The notes under the pieces: generated by a model | The model's database searches: none | The model's input: the letters and a program-made list of their open reading frames with translations, nothing else | Told to the model about the DNA's origin: nothing | NCBI GenBank assembly: GCA_963924555.1 | Contig: OZ004594.1 | Span: forward strand, 1,426,001 to 1,490,000 | DNA: 64,000 nt | DNA from: Crambe crambe | Taxonomy: Eukaryota; Porifera; Demospongiae; Poecilosclerida; Crambeidae | Direction: 5' to 3' | In this document: positions 26,084-42,655 of the stretch, piece after piece | Layout: each line of letters opens with the position of its first letter | Numbering within the stretch: the first letter of the stretch is position 1 | Translations under genes and position numbers: made by a program

Positions 26084-26182
26084 AAAAAACAACAACAACA
26101 AACAAAAACAAACTAATAATAGTAATAATAATAATAATAATAATAACAACAACAACAGCAACAACAATAACAATAATTATAC
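26084..26182. repeat. AAC/AAT simple-repeat tract
   Basis: A low-complexity tract of CAA, AAT and AAC triplets lies between the convergent ends of the hydrolase-fold gene and EEF2K. No gene content is visible. Confidence 0.8.
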
Positions 26183-26243
26183 CTACAGCTGAGTATTAAA
26201 AAAAACACTAATGTTTCAGAGAGATTATGATTGTTGTATTTTT

Positions 26244-29200
26244 TTAGTCAGGCAACTGACTCCAAGCTTCCTCTGCCAACATATAATACTTTGTTGATAG
26301 TTTACCTTTCATTGCATTCATGGCCAGCTCAGCAGCCTCTGTGTACAGCTCTCCAGCCCTCTGCGGATCTTTATCCAACTTGTTACCACCGTTGCAGTAC
26401 ATCTCTGCCATCCTTGCTGTGATGGCGTAGTCTGGATCTTCCACCAGGCCGGAGTCTGAAGTGTCCGTATCAGGTGCTGCAAGCACTTTGGTATACCACT
26501 CCACCGCTTCAGCCCAGTTGATACATCTGGTAATGATCATTATAAAGAAAAACAACATTAAATGCCTGACAACTATAGTTACAGAATTGTATACCCTGTA
26601 CCTTAGAGTTCCACAGAAGTCTGCATCATTCTCCGGTGCCTTGCCTAGACCAACACCTGTGTCCAACGCCTTGGCTACTTCAAGCATGGCAGGCTTCAAC
26701 CCTTTTTCAGCAGCTCTGACCAAGTACTCCATTCCCAGACATTCCTTCTCAAGACTTGCCTAATTATTTGTATATATACATAATTGAAACAGATGGTAGT
26801 AGTAATACACTTGATGAGCACAAAATGAATTCCTTCTAAATGAAGAGGTTATTAGGGATGCCCTAACCTCTCAGAGTCTGTCTGTTACTCACAGTAAACT
26901 CCAAATACTACTTCAAAAAAAAATTGAATTTCTGAAGAGTGGAAACCCTCTCTATTAGAACTAAAATAACCGGTCCCAAAGTGTCCAAGGGTTCCACTGC
27001 ATATCCCTTTATATAATTCATTTAGCTGTATAAAGGTTCCAATCAATTTCCCCCATTACAGGTCATCACACTTCACACACATACCTCAACAGACAAGTCC
27101 TTGAAATCTGCATGTGGTTGCTGTAAGTAGATGTGTGCTAAGGTATACAGAGACTCGGCAATGCCACAGTCTGCTGACTTCATGAGATGGTACATTGAAG
27201 ACACCATGTCCGGTTGCTGGTCTTGGGAAAACCTTCCCATCTCGTGGTATCGTGCAAGATCCAGATGGATCTAGAATCATAAGGAGTTAGGCTTTTCAAG
27301 ACAAGAGGTATACTAGAATAATCACCCTCTTAATTAAAGGGACTTACCAGACCAAGTATACTGAGATTCTGGGTCCTATCCTGAGCTCCATCAGCTTCCT
27401 CTCTCAACCTCGTTCGTTCCTTCTCAACACTAGCTGAAGTCCCCTTACTTCTATCGCTATCGCTTAAAGAAATGTTCAAACGAGACAAGTCTTCTACTTT
27501 TGACTCTTTGGATTTATCCTTAGGAATGTCACCATCTCCAATGCCCTTAAGGTTGTCTTCCAGGGGTGAAGAGACACTGAAGACTATTCCTGGACTGTTC
27601 ATGGAGGGACTATCCAGGGGCAGTGGACTATCTATCGATAATCGTGCAAAGGGACCTTTTTTATTCATGTCATCAGCCATCTTGTTAAGAACTCCAGCAT
27701 CGATGGCAGAGTTCAGACGAATATAGAGGTCTGCGATGGTCCCTTTCTTTTTGCTGCAATTTGAAGGCCGAGTGAGATTCTTCTCTTCATCCTCACTGTC
27801 GCTGATTGACATATCTGAGATTCTTGTCGTGGAGGACGAAAAATTCCACCGCCTTGAAAGCAGTTTATCACGATCTTCATCACTGAGATCAAACTGTGTT
27901 AACCCTGTGATTAAGAATCAAGCAGACACTATTCTTCATACTACTACATATAGTTCCAAAATAATTTTGCGTCACGAACCCAATATTTTGCAGAGAGGAC
28001 TGCAGATGTGTGAGGAGAAGAAGAGTGCCATTCCTCGTGTCCCCAAGTTGGCCTCTCCGTAGTCCTTCATGTCCACGGTGTGCATCTGGGGGTCAGTGTA
28101 CAAGTCACCCACTCCTAGGACAAAAAAAGTGCACTAAGTAATATATAAAGGTAGTAGTATTATCACAGCAATATTATCACATAGAGGTACAATATTATCA
28201 CAATATTATTATCACATAGAGGTACAGTAATAATAATATTATCACATAGAGGTACAGTAATAATATTATCACATAGAGGTACAGTAATAATATTATCACA
28301 TAGAGGTACAGTAATAATATTATCACATAGAGGTACAGTAATAATAATATTATCACATAGAGGTACAGTAATAATAATATTATCATATAGAGGTACAGTA
28401 ATAATATTATTATCACATAGAGGTACAGTAATGATATTATTATCACATAGAGGTACAGTAATGATAATATTATCACATAGAGGTACAGTAATAATAATAT
28501 TATCATATAGAGGTACAGTAATAATATTATTATCACATAGAGGTACAGTAATAATAATATTATCATATAGAGGTACAGTAATAATAATATTATCACATAG
28601 AGGTCCTCCTACCTACCTTGAATGTCCACCACTATAAGTTGATGGTTTGACTTCTCAAAGGTGAAGTGGCTGAAGGTTTGGGGAGTGAGTCTGTTCACAT
28701 CAGAAACGAACCCTGAGTTGGAGTTGTACTTTATGTACCCTCCGTCAATAAAATGTTCCACCCCATAAAGGGGACTCCCCTCACGACCTTTGAACTCAAT
28801 GACATAAGTCTGGCAGAAGTCAACCTATAACATGAATGAGGACATCCCTCTAATTATCTATCCCCATGGTGACAGTCTACTGACTTACCTTTTTTGGTAC
28901 ATCAAGTTTGCTATACAATTCTCCCCACAGCTTGGAATCCATCTGGAGCTTAACGTCTTCAAAATAAGTCTCTCTGGACACTTCCTTCATGTAGTGCTTG
29001 GCGACGTAGTTGGACGCATTCTTCCAGTTTGGGTTCTGTGAAAACTTGGACAACTTTTTCCTACATTTGGTGGGAAATTGAATGGTAAAATGTGTCCAAA
29101 AGAAATGATATTAAACTCACATCCTGTAGCACTCTCTCATGGCCCCATGGGCAAATGGCTACAGATCACATGATTATCACGTGATGTGTGTATATAGGAT

Positions 29201-29430
29201 ACATGCAGAATATCGAATACCTCTGACTGTATTTTCACGACCACCTCATCTGTCTTCCATTTTCTGCTGTGAGGGTTGTACATGTGCCGAGTCACTGTTT
29301 CTTCCTGAATCTCATCAAATCTCAATTCCATCCACGGATCAGGCAGATCCCTGACCATCAAGGCAGCTGCTTTCCACTGCTTCCTAGCAGCCAGGTAATG
29401 TTCACCCCTCTTGACCTGTGGAGAAGACAT
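26244..29430 (-). CDS. EEF2K: Eukaryotic elongation factor 2 kinase
   Basis: eEF2K is a calcium/calmodulin-dependent alpha-kinase that phosphorylates eEF2 and slows translation elongation. Nine exons (29430-29221, 29158-29121, 29060-28889, 28824-28617, 28114-27980, 27904-27348, 27270-27085, 26759-26602, 26526-26244) give 648 residues (human 725). The alpha-kinase domain shows DEVVVKIQ (ATP lysine), NWKNASNYVAKHYM, YFEDVKLQMDSKLWGE, VEHFIDGGYIKYNSNSGFV, HQLIVVDIQGVGDLYTDPQ and the zinc-binding HICSPLC. A phosphorylatable Ser-rich linker follows, then SEL1-like helical repeats ending ELYTEAAELAMNAMKGKLST and YYMLAEEAWSQLP. The segment after the ATP-lysine strand reads PFAHGAMREC where human has PFGRGAMREC. 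The N-terminus is shorter than human; ATG 29430 is the best start but an upstream exon is possible. Confidence 0.94.
26936..26999. repeat. Short inverted-repeat element in EEF2K intron
   Basis: A stretch starts GAGTGGAAACCCT and ends AGGGTTCCACTG, imperfect inverted copies about 65 bp apart. The ends resemble the GTGAAACCT ends of the element at 34384-34835, suggesting one dispersed family. Confidence 0.45.
28150..28605. repeat. Minisatellite at the EEF2K exon 4 donor
   Basis: About 15 copies of a unit built on TTATCACATAGAGGTACAGT with variable AAT spacers give periods of 27, 30 or 33 bp. The array runs to within about 6 bp of the exon 4 donor (28611-28616) on the minus strand. Long open frames across it are only a by-product of the triplet-based period. 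Confidence 0.9.
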
Positions 29431-29688
29431 TATCTCTATCTTGCTGGTCTTTTCTATCTTTTTGAGGGCCTCCAATGTCTATTTCTGGCTAAGACTGATA
29501 GTCTCGCACGTAGCCAGGCCCTTTACGCGAGACTATAAGATTGAGGCTCTTCTGCCACAGCGAAGGAACACACAATTGTTCATTGTTATCACACTGTACT
29601 GGAAGTGTCTAGAAGAGGAAGAGTACAAAGTTCGAACAGAACTAGAACGCCTCCAATTAATGCGCTGAAAATTATATTATTAGCGCAC
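29431..29688. promoter_or_regulatory. EEF2K/NAT9 divergent promoter region
   Basis: A 258 bp gap between divergent starts. TGCGC (29661-29665) and CACATG (29686-29691, containing the NAT9 ATG) are spaced like the E-box/GCGC pair at other promoters but in the opposite orientation, matching the plus-strand gene. The first EEF2K exon may extend here. Confidence 0.4.
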
Positions 29689-36196
<6,508 letters not shown>

Positions 36197-36365
36197 TTAA
36201 AATTAAATATTTTTTGTCATGGCTGGCTGAACACTCTTGTGATAAAAAATAATAGTTATAATGAACTGCTGAAAGTTTTGATGATTGTTATGAGTGTGGT
36301 TCTATTGATGGTGGAGTGAACTAGCCAATAGAAATAGTGCAAAAGTTGTATACGTGATTATAAGA

Positions 36366-38699
36366 TTAAAGAGATCCAGAGTTGCTGTTGTTTAATAGGG
36401 TTGAAATGCTTGCCCTCCTTTGTGACAAGTCTAAAGATAACTTTCTCACTCTTGCTTCTAGTTCAGTCCCAGTTATCTTTATCTTGAGGACAGGGAAGAT
36501 GGGGGGTAGAAAGAAAGTGAGGCAGCACAAGACGATGGTGGTCTTTAGCAGGATACAGAGAATCACATAACTGACGTATACATTGCTGTCTTTGAGCAAA
36601 AACAAGAGAGGTAGTCCCACACCTGCTAGCATTGTAATGCCATAGATCATGATGTTGATTTTCCTTGTGTGCTGGAAGTCCTTCCTTTTGATACGACGAT
36701 TCAATATCGAAAGCACCACCAGCAGAAGTGCAAGTATTCCTTTGAAGGCTGCGATAGCAATTATCCAACTGGTGATATGTGTGCAGGTACACTCTGATCT
36801 GAATTTTATAACTGTATCTCCCTCTTGGAAAGGTATTTCTTCGATTTTAATCACCCATGGATCGACTGCACTCCATGTCGTGCATATGACGATATCGACA
36901 AGTAACATGAGTATCACACCGATAATGAGAGAATTGTCACTGAGAAAAATCCCAGGACTCTTGTTCTGAAAATGTTTGAAAAGTCTATACACCCTCCAAA
37001 TTTTGACACAAACTGTTCCAAAGATGAGCGTGTATCCTAAAATGAAACACCAAGTGAATGCGTTGCAGAGAACAGAGTAGTAGATTTCGTGCTTGCCTAG
37101 CGGGTAGGGGAGAGGGATGATTTCTTGGAAGGACAGTACCAGTATTCCTATCCCAAAGAGATAGCACCCAGAGTACACCAAATGGCCGAGGTTGGGGCTT
37201 GTGGCTTTGATGCTTCGATATTTGTACCAAAATGTGTGGGCCAGTTGAAGCAGGGCAGTCACCATGATCAGTAACAGTGCAAGCACGATGATGAACCCTC
37301 CCACTCCAGCATGTACTTGCTCTGGTTCCCTTGGGAAGTCATCATCAGTGAATATTCTCTCCCCCATGTAATTATTAGGCTTGCTGATATAGAGTTTATT
37401 ATGTTCCCCTTGTGACCGATCGAATGTCCCTATGAGTGTTGTGGTTCCATTTCGTATCAGTTTTATGTCTATGACAGATATTGTTGACCTGGTTTTATTT
37501 CGGAAGAGAATTGGCCCGGAAACTCCTGTGAAGTTCACTCTCTTAAGATACTCTATTATTTTTCTGGTGTCTTCATTTTTATTATACTTATAAGAATAGA
37601 GATCTAGTCCATTCTCCGAGGCATTGTGCAAAGCTATGGCCATTGCCCACACTGCATCGTGGTAAGAGTTGCTATAAGGATTTCCAGTTTCATTCCTTTC
37701 TCCATTGTAGTCTTCGAGTTCTTGCTGATAATCTTTCATGTATTCTCCATAGGTTTTTTGAAGCAATGGCACCGTGTAATTTTCTTCCGGTTCGAGATCA
37801 AATGTGTTGAGGATTACTCCATTAGTAGCTTTCCTCATCTGTTCTTCACTGCAATTGTATGTGCCATCTTCAGTCTCAAAGTCCTTCACATTAGTGACGA
37901 GCTGACTCATGGTTCTGTCATGGAACATAAACTGATAGTTTGGGAACAGCATGTTATTGTGATAAGCATAGCAGAGCATTTGTGCTGCAATGCTGGTTCC
38001 TGCAAAGACTACTACCACTCGAGCCAGGGATTGTCTCAAGCTCTGAAGAGGAAGAACACTCACTTGTCCATCATACATATTCCTTGTGAAAACTATCTCA
38101 ATATTTTTGTTCCTTATAGTGGATATGAATTCTGAGTGTGTTTGTTTGAAGTAAACTCGGGCTTCATCTTGCAGAGTTGCAATCCTGGTCCATTTGTTGC
38201 GTTTGATGATTTCAATAAAAACTTCCACATAAGAAAGGGCAGAGCTGATGGTAGCAAAGGTTGTATTTCTGGATTCATCCTCCAATTCAGGACTGGTAGC
38301 ACTAGGTGTGATATGAATCAGGCTAACCTCGTATTTGGAGGTCAGGTTAGCAATTCTAAGAGCTGCTGCACTGCACCCTGGACCTATGATGCCCACTACT
38401 TGCTTTGACGTTGTGAAAATATCGCGAACAAAACTAATCGTGGCTACTGAAGTAGTTGAACAGCCGCTGTTAGATTCTATTAAGTTGAGCGTAAAGTTCG
38501 GGAGAATGCTCGCATCTCTATTGATCTCCCTTGCAGCAAGTCTGGCTCCTGGAATTAGTGCAGGTCCTCTGCTCCATCCAACAGACAGTTCAGGAAAGGG
38601 TGCCATTACCACAAGAGAAATATTGTGTTTCTCCTGATCGGCGAAACATATCCTTAAGATCACCATCAAGAGTACTCTCTGAATTACTAACCAATCCAT
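36366..38699 (-). CDS. Class C GPCR, GABA-B receptor-like, intronless (copy 1)
   Basis: A single exon of 777 residues. A signal peptide (1-20) is followed by a Venus-flytrap ligand-binding domain (about 25-450) with APFPELSVGW, RGPALIPGARLAAREIN, GIIGPGCSAAALRIA and ITPSATSPELED, and NSYHDAVWAMAIALHNAS near its end. There is no Cys-rich domain between flytrap and membrane, as in GABA-B and unlike mGluR receptors. Seven membrane spans start near residue 465. YTLIFGTVCVKIWRVYRLF at TM3/loop 2 corresponds to GABA-B SMFTKIWWVHTVF, and AVDPWVI matches IVDPLHR. The cytosolic tail is short, with no coiled coil of the GABBR1/2 type. The ligand cannot be told from sequence; GABA or another amino acid is only a family guess. 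It is convergent with NAT9. Confidence 0.88.
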   Translation of the reverse strand: MDWLVIQRVLLMVILRICFADQEKHNISLVVMAPFPELSVGWSRGPALIPGARLAAREINRDASILPNFTLNLIESNSGCSTTSVATISFVRDIFTTSKQVVGIIGPGCSAAALRIANLTSKYEVSLIHITPSATSPELEDESRNTTFATISSALSYVEVFIEIIKRNKWTRIATLQDEARVYFKQTHSEFISTIRNKNIEIVFTRNMYDGQVSVLPLQSLRQSLARVVVVFAGTSIAAQMLCYAYHNNMLFPNYQFMFHDRTMSQLVTNVKDFETEDGTYNCSEEQMRKATNGVILNTFDLEPEENYTVPLLQKTYGEYMKDYQQELEDYNGERNETGNPYSNSYHDAVWAMAIALHNASENGLDLYSYKYNKNEDTRKIIEYLKRVNFTGVSGPILFRNKTRSTISVIDIKLIRNGTTTLIGTFDRSQGEHNKLYISKPNNYMGERIFTDDDFPREPEQVHAGVGGFIIVLALLLIMVTALLQLAHTFWYKYRSIKATSPNLGHLVYSGCYLFGIGILVLSFQEIIPLPYPLGKHEIYYSVLCNAFTWCFILGYTLIFGTVCVKIWRVYRLFKHFQNKSPGIFLSDNSLIIGVILMLLVDIVICTTWSAVDPWVIKIEEIPFQEGDTVIKFRSECTCTHITSWIIAIAAFKGILALLLVVLSILNRRIKRKDFQHTRKINIMIYGITMLAGVGLPLLFLLKDSNVYVSYVILCILLKTTIVLCCLTFFLPPIFPVLKIKITGTELEARVRKLSLDLSQRRASISTLLNNSNSGSL

Positions 38700-40258
38700 C
38701 TTAATTAGCTAGGCTATGGGAAGAAATTGTAAAAGAAGACGCCTTTTTATAATCTAGGAGTAGCGCATGCGTAAAAAATACTAGGTAAGGGTCATCACAC
38801 ACAGATACTCGTAGATTGGCACGCACGCGCAGAGCCAGCGTGCTGGCGCGAGTCAGCTAAGTATTGTTGCTCTTTTCTTGGAAATGGACTATCTTAGAAT
38901 CCTGAAAATTGCTCCAGATATAAAATAGGTTATGTAGAACTAATGTGTGGAGAAAGTAATAAAAATATTGCATCTTGTAGATAGGAGTTATGATCTTACA
39001 TAACATACTCAGGATGGTATTATGAGTCAAAGGTATGAATTATGAGTCGCTGGCTTGATTTTTGTCTCTAAAAATTGATAATGTAGCTAAGATTTCTACA
39101 AAATAAAAATAATAACCTTAGATTACTTTAAAATTCATTTTTTACTCCATCTTATGGCATCATTGCTTTCCTGCGCTTTTTTTATTCAGATTGGTTACGA
39201 TTATACCCATTTTTAAAGTTCTCATCTAAAATTATGTTTATGCATGAATAAGGCATTTTCTGGATGATTTTATTTGATCAAAAGACCAAAAAAAATGATT
39301 AAGTTTTCATATCTAAAGTATCAACTCTTGTAGATTCTTATCAAGTGGTGAACCCATAATAGGGACTGACTCATAATACCCACATCTACCCTATTATTCA
39401 GGGGTGTAATCTTGAGGTTAAATTTGGTCAGGCTATTATGATCACACAGTGCACGAAGCATGCCATCTGGGGGCATGCCATCTGGGGGCATGCCCCCCCC
39501 CCCCCCCCCCCAGGAAATTTTTGTGATTAAGGTGTCTGAGAAGCAATCTAAGGGGGGTTTGGCATGTATATTGATAAAAAAATTTCTTACCATTAATTTT
39601 TTTTTTTTGTGCAAGACAACAAGTGTCATCCAGAGGTATGCAGGATGATATGCACTTCTAGTGGTAAACAAATTACTAGTGTAGTTACCAGTAATTATTG
39701 CAATTACATCTCCCCTCATCAGTTCGCATAATTGCAGTAGTTTATAATTGCACTCCTACTTCTAGAGATTCAGTGAATCTGTCTCAAAAAATATTGGTCC
39801 GGCCAAAGCCGGACTGGCCTTAATGGAGATTACCCCCCTGTTATTGTTTACCTTGTTCGCAGACATCAACATTTAACCACGAAGGAAGTGGTATGAAAGC
39901 AGGCAGGATGCCAGTATTGAAATCCTCATGAAAATAATTATAGCTAAGACCAGTGGGGTTCTTCAGAACCTGGTCTTCAGAGCCTGGGCAGTAAGAACCT
40001 CATTACCTATGATACTGCATTCGCTCATTATATGCTCCTGATATTACTCACAGTCCACTCTGTGATTATAGGAGCTGTAATGGTTTTCCCCAAAATTGTG
40101 CGTGCTATTAGGCTATTAAGCTGTACTTTAACCTGCTTAGGTTAGCATCCTGTGATATCAGCTACGCCCCTAAAGAGCGTGAGATCAAAGCGAACCTGAT
40201 CGAAGTGAAAAAGAGGTCGCATCTCACACCTCTAATTCTATACGCATATGGCGAAAAG
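38700..40258. other. Intergenic region between receptor copies 1 and 2
   Basis: It holds a GCGCATGCGT element (38763-38772) 64 bp upstream of the copy 1 start, plus CACGCACGCGCA and GTGCTGGCGCGAG words near 38820-38855. An AT-rich stretch and a C-homopolymer at about 39492-39510 follow, preceded by two GCATGCCATCTGGGG repeats. I saw no gene. Confidence 0.6.
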
Positions 40259-42655
40259 ATGAGACTGTGCTGCTTCGCCATGCTGGCACTAGTAGTAACA
40301 TTGCTTCTTTTCTGCTCCTTAGGAGAAAGTGATCCTGCAGGCAGTGCAAGTACTACAGACTCGGGCAGTGGGGAACTGACACCAATAACAGAGGAAGAAG
40401 CGGTATGTCCCACCAAGACAAAAACGCTGCACCTGGTAGCCATGGCGCCCTTTCCAAACCCCATCCGAGAATTGAGTCCAGGATGGGCTGGAGGACCAGC
40501 TGTCATCCCAGGCTCCCAGTTGGCTGTGAAACACATCAACTCAAGGTGTGACATATTGGAAGGTTTCAAGCTGGAACTGCTAGTGGCCAACTCTGGCTGT
40601 GATGTAATCACGAAAGTCCATGAAGGTTTTTTCAAAGAACTGTTTGGCAAGTCAGGTAGTAATCAAGTTATCGGGATTGTCGGACCAGGATGCTCCGATT
40701 CGACCATACACCTTGCATCTCTTATAGCGTACAATGGGGTTAGTTTGATCAATATTGCTCCAAGTGCTACATCTCCATTGCTGGTCAATAAGACGAAATA
40801 TCCAAACACATTCCGACCCATCCCGTCCAATTTAGGCTACATCCAAATGTACTTGGAATTGATAAGACAAAAGAACTACAAGGGTGTTGCAATCCTCTAC
40901 GAAGCTGAAAGGTTAGTCCACGTCACTACTGAAACTCGCTTTCAGAAAAGCTTGAAAGAAAACAATATATCGGCAAGATCATACGGCTTGTTCGATTCGC
41001 AAATCCCACTCATTGAAATAAAGAATACACATCGGATAATATTTGTGTTCGGAGGTGCAAGTATATCACGCAAATTGATGTGTCTAGCCAAGCATGAAAA
41101 TATGATTCATGACGACTACCAGTTTATTTTCAGTGAGCGACGTTTGGATCACTTCAAGGTAAATGTGTCCTTTAGCCTCAATAAAATTGATTATAAATGC
41201 AGCAAAGAAGACATGCTGAAAGCTGTTACAGGTGTTTTACTGAGTGGTATTAGATTGATCCGAGAAGATAAAGAAACTCCTCTGATCAGTGGTATGGACT
41301 ACAACCAGTTTGAGAAAGAATACAAAGTAATGCTCAATGCTTACAAAAATCAACTGAATCTTTCGAAAGTGGTTGAAACACAGCACCAGAGTGGATATTA
41401 TGATTCCACTTGGGCTTTTGCTCTCAGTTTTAACGCTTCCATGCAGAATTCTAATTTTTCATTGGATAACTACAAATATGGACATCATGAAATGACTAAC
41501 ATTATCCGTGAGGAAATGCTAAAAGTTAATTTTCAGGGAGTGCGTGGAACTGTTCACTTCAACTCGACCACATTAGATGGTGAAGGCGTAACAGTGCTTG
41601 AAATGTTTCAGATTATGCATGAAAAGCCACGTCTGATTGGTGTTTTCGATCCAAGAAGAGAAGCACGAAAGCAATTGAATCTCTCAGATGAGTCCCTACT
41701 GATAGAGCAGAGTCATTTCAATTTGGTGTCAGTATCATCCCCTACGTATGTAGTTGCCATTATGTTCACTATCCTCGTCGCAATGACCATCATTACTGTC
41801 ACTTTCCATGTTGCTAACACCAAGTGGATTCGATTCATGAAGGCCACCAGTCCTGCTCTGAATCACATCATATTCTCCGGATGCTATCTCTATTTACTTT
41901 CCGTTTTATTTTTAACTATTCAAGAAGAGATAAAGAGAGGATTGAATTTCAATGATACACACAGCAACTTGTATGTATATTACGGGGTGTTTTGCAGTGC
42001 TGTGATCTGGTGTGAGTCAATAGCCCCAACACTGATCCTTGGAACAATATGTGCCAAAACATGGCGAGTGTACCGAATTTTTTCACACAGTTCTGCCAGT
42101 TTCATCAAGCATTTGGAAGACTTTCGCCTCGTTTTATTCATCTGTGTGCTATTGGTGGTGGACACCATTTTCAACATTACATGGAACCTGGTGAATCCAT
42201 GGTCTGCTGCAAAAGCAGAGCAACAGGAACTCAGTGTGGGAATCGTGTGCAGATGTGATAAGGTTTTGATCTGGTCTTTGTGCCTTGCATGTCAAAAGGC
42301 TCTATTGTTGTTAGTGGTAGTTTACCTTTCAATACTCACAAGAAGAATTCCGAAACGGGAATACAAACAGACTAAGTATACAAACGCTCTGGTTTACATA
42401 CTTATGTTCATTGGCAGCATAGCCATTCCTGTGTATCTTATCCTGTATGGATCTACTAAAATACACTTGGCTACGGTGAGTTATTTGGCTTTGAGCATCA
42501 AAGGTATTGCTTCTGTTGCAGTGTGTACTGTCTTGATCTTTCTGCCACCTTTAAAACTAATTTTTAAGGCCAAGTGGAAAGCACACAGGTTCGAATCAGA
42601 GACAATGACGCAAACTTTATCAGTCACACATAGCTTTTCAGTGAATCATAAATGA
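40259..42655 (+). CDS. Class C GPCR, GABA-B receptor-like, intronless (copy 2)
   Basis: A single exon of 798 residues, starting at the ATG at 40259, which directly precedes the signal peptide MRLCCFAMLALVVTLLLFC; no other in-frame ATG lies upstream. The flytrap domain shows MAPFPN, GWAGGPAVIPGSQLAVKHIN, GIVGPGCSDSTIHLA, IAPSATSPLL and GYYDSTWAFALSFNAS. Membrane spans start near residue 496. It has APTLILGTICAKTWRVYRIF and NLVNPWSA. It shares the short tail without a coiled coil. It is more diverged from copy 1 than a recent duplicate would be. Same family and same limits on ligand assignment as the other copies. Confidence 0.88.
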   Translation: MRLCCFAMLALVVTLLLFCSLGESDPAGSASTTDSGSGELTPITEEEAVCPTKTKTLHLVAMAPFPNPIRELSPGWAGGPAVIPGSQLAVKHINSRCDILEGFKLELLVANSGCDVITKVHEGFFKELFGKSGSNQVIGIVGPGCSDSTIHLASLIAYNGVSLINIAPSATSPLLVNKTKYPNTFRPIPSNLGYIQMYLELIRQKNYKGVAILYEAERLVHVTTETRFQKSLKENNISARSYGLFDSQIPLIEIKNTHRIIFVFGGASISRKLMCLAKHENMIHDDYQFIFSERRLDHFKVNVSFSLNKIDYKCSKEDMLKAVTGVLLSGIRLIREDKETPLISGMDYNQFEKEYKVMLNAYKNQLNLSKVVETQHQSGYYDSTWAFALSFNASMQNSNFSLDNYKYGHHEMTNIIREEMLKVNFQGVRGTVHFNSTTLDGEGVTVLEMFQIMHEKPRLIGVFDPRREARKQLNLSDESLLIEQSHFNLVSVSSPTYVVAIMFTILVAMTIITVTFHVANTKWIRFMKATSPALNHIIFSGCYLYLLSVLFLTIQEEIKRGLNFNDTHSNLYVYYGVFCSAVIWCESIAPTLILGTICAKTWRVYRIFSHSSASFIKHLEDFRLVLFICVLLVVDTIFNITWNLVNPWSAAKAEQQELSVGIVCRCDKVLIWSLCLACQKALLLLVVVYLSILTRRIPKREYKQTKYTNALVYILMFIGSIAIPVYLILYGSTKIHLATVSYLALSIKGIASVAVCTVLIFLPPLKLIFKAKWKAHRFESETMTQTLSVTHSFSVNHK

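Noticed and set aside
28150-28605. CRISPR-like regularly spaced repeat
   Set aside because: Eukaryotic context, no unique spacers, unit and spacer both repetitive; an ordinary minisatellite.
28198-28637. Long repetitive open frames on both strands (YLYVIILLL-type and HRGTVIIIL-type)
   Set aside because: They are translations of the EEF2K intronic minisatellite, whose period is a multiple of three; not genes.
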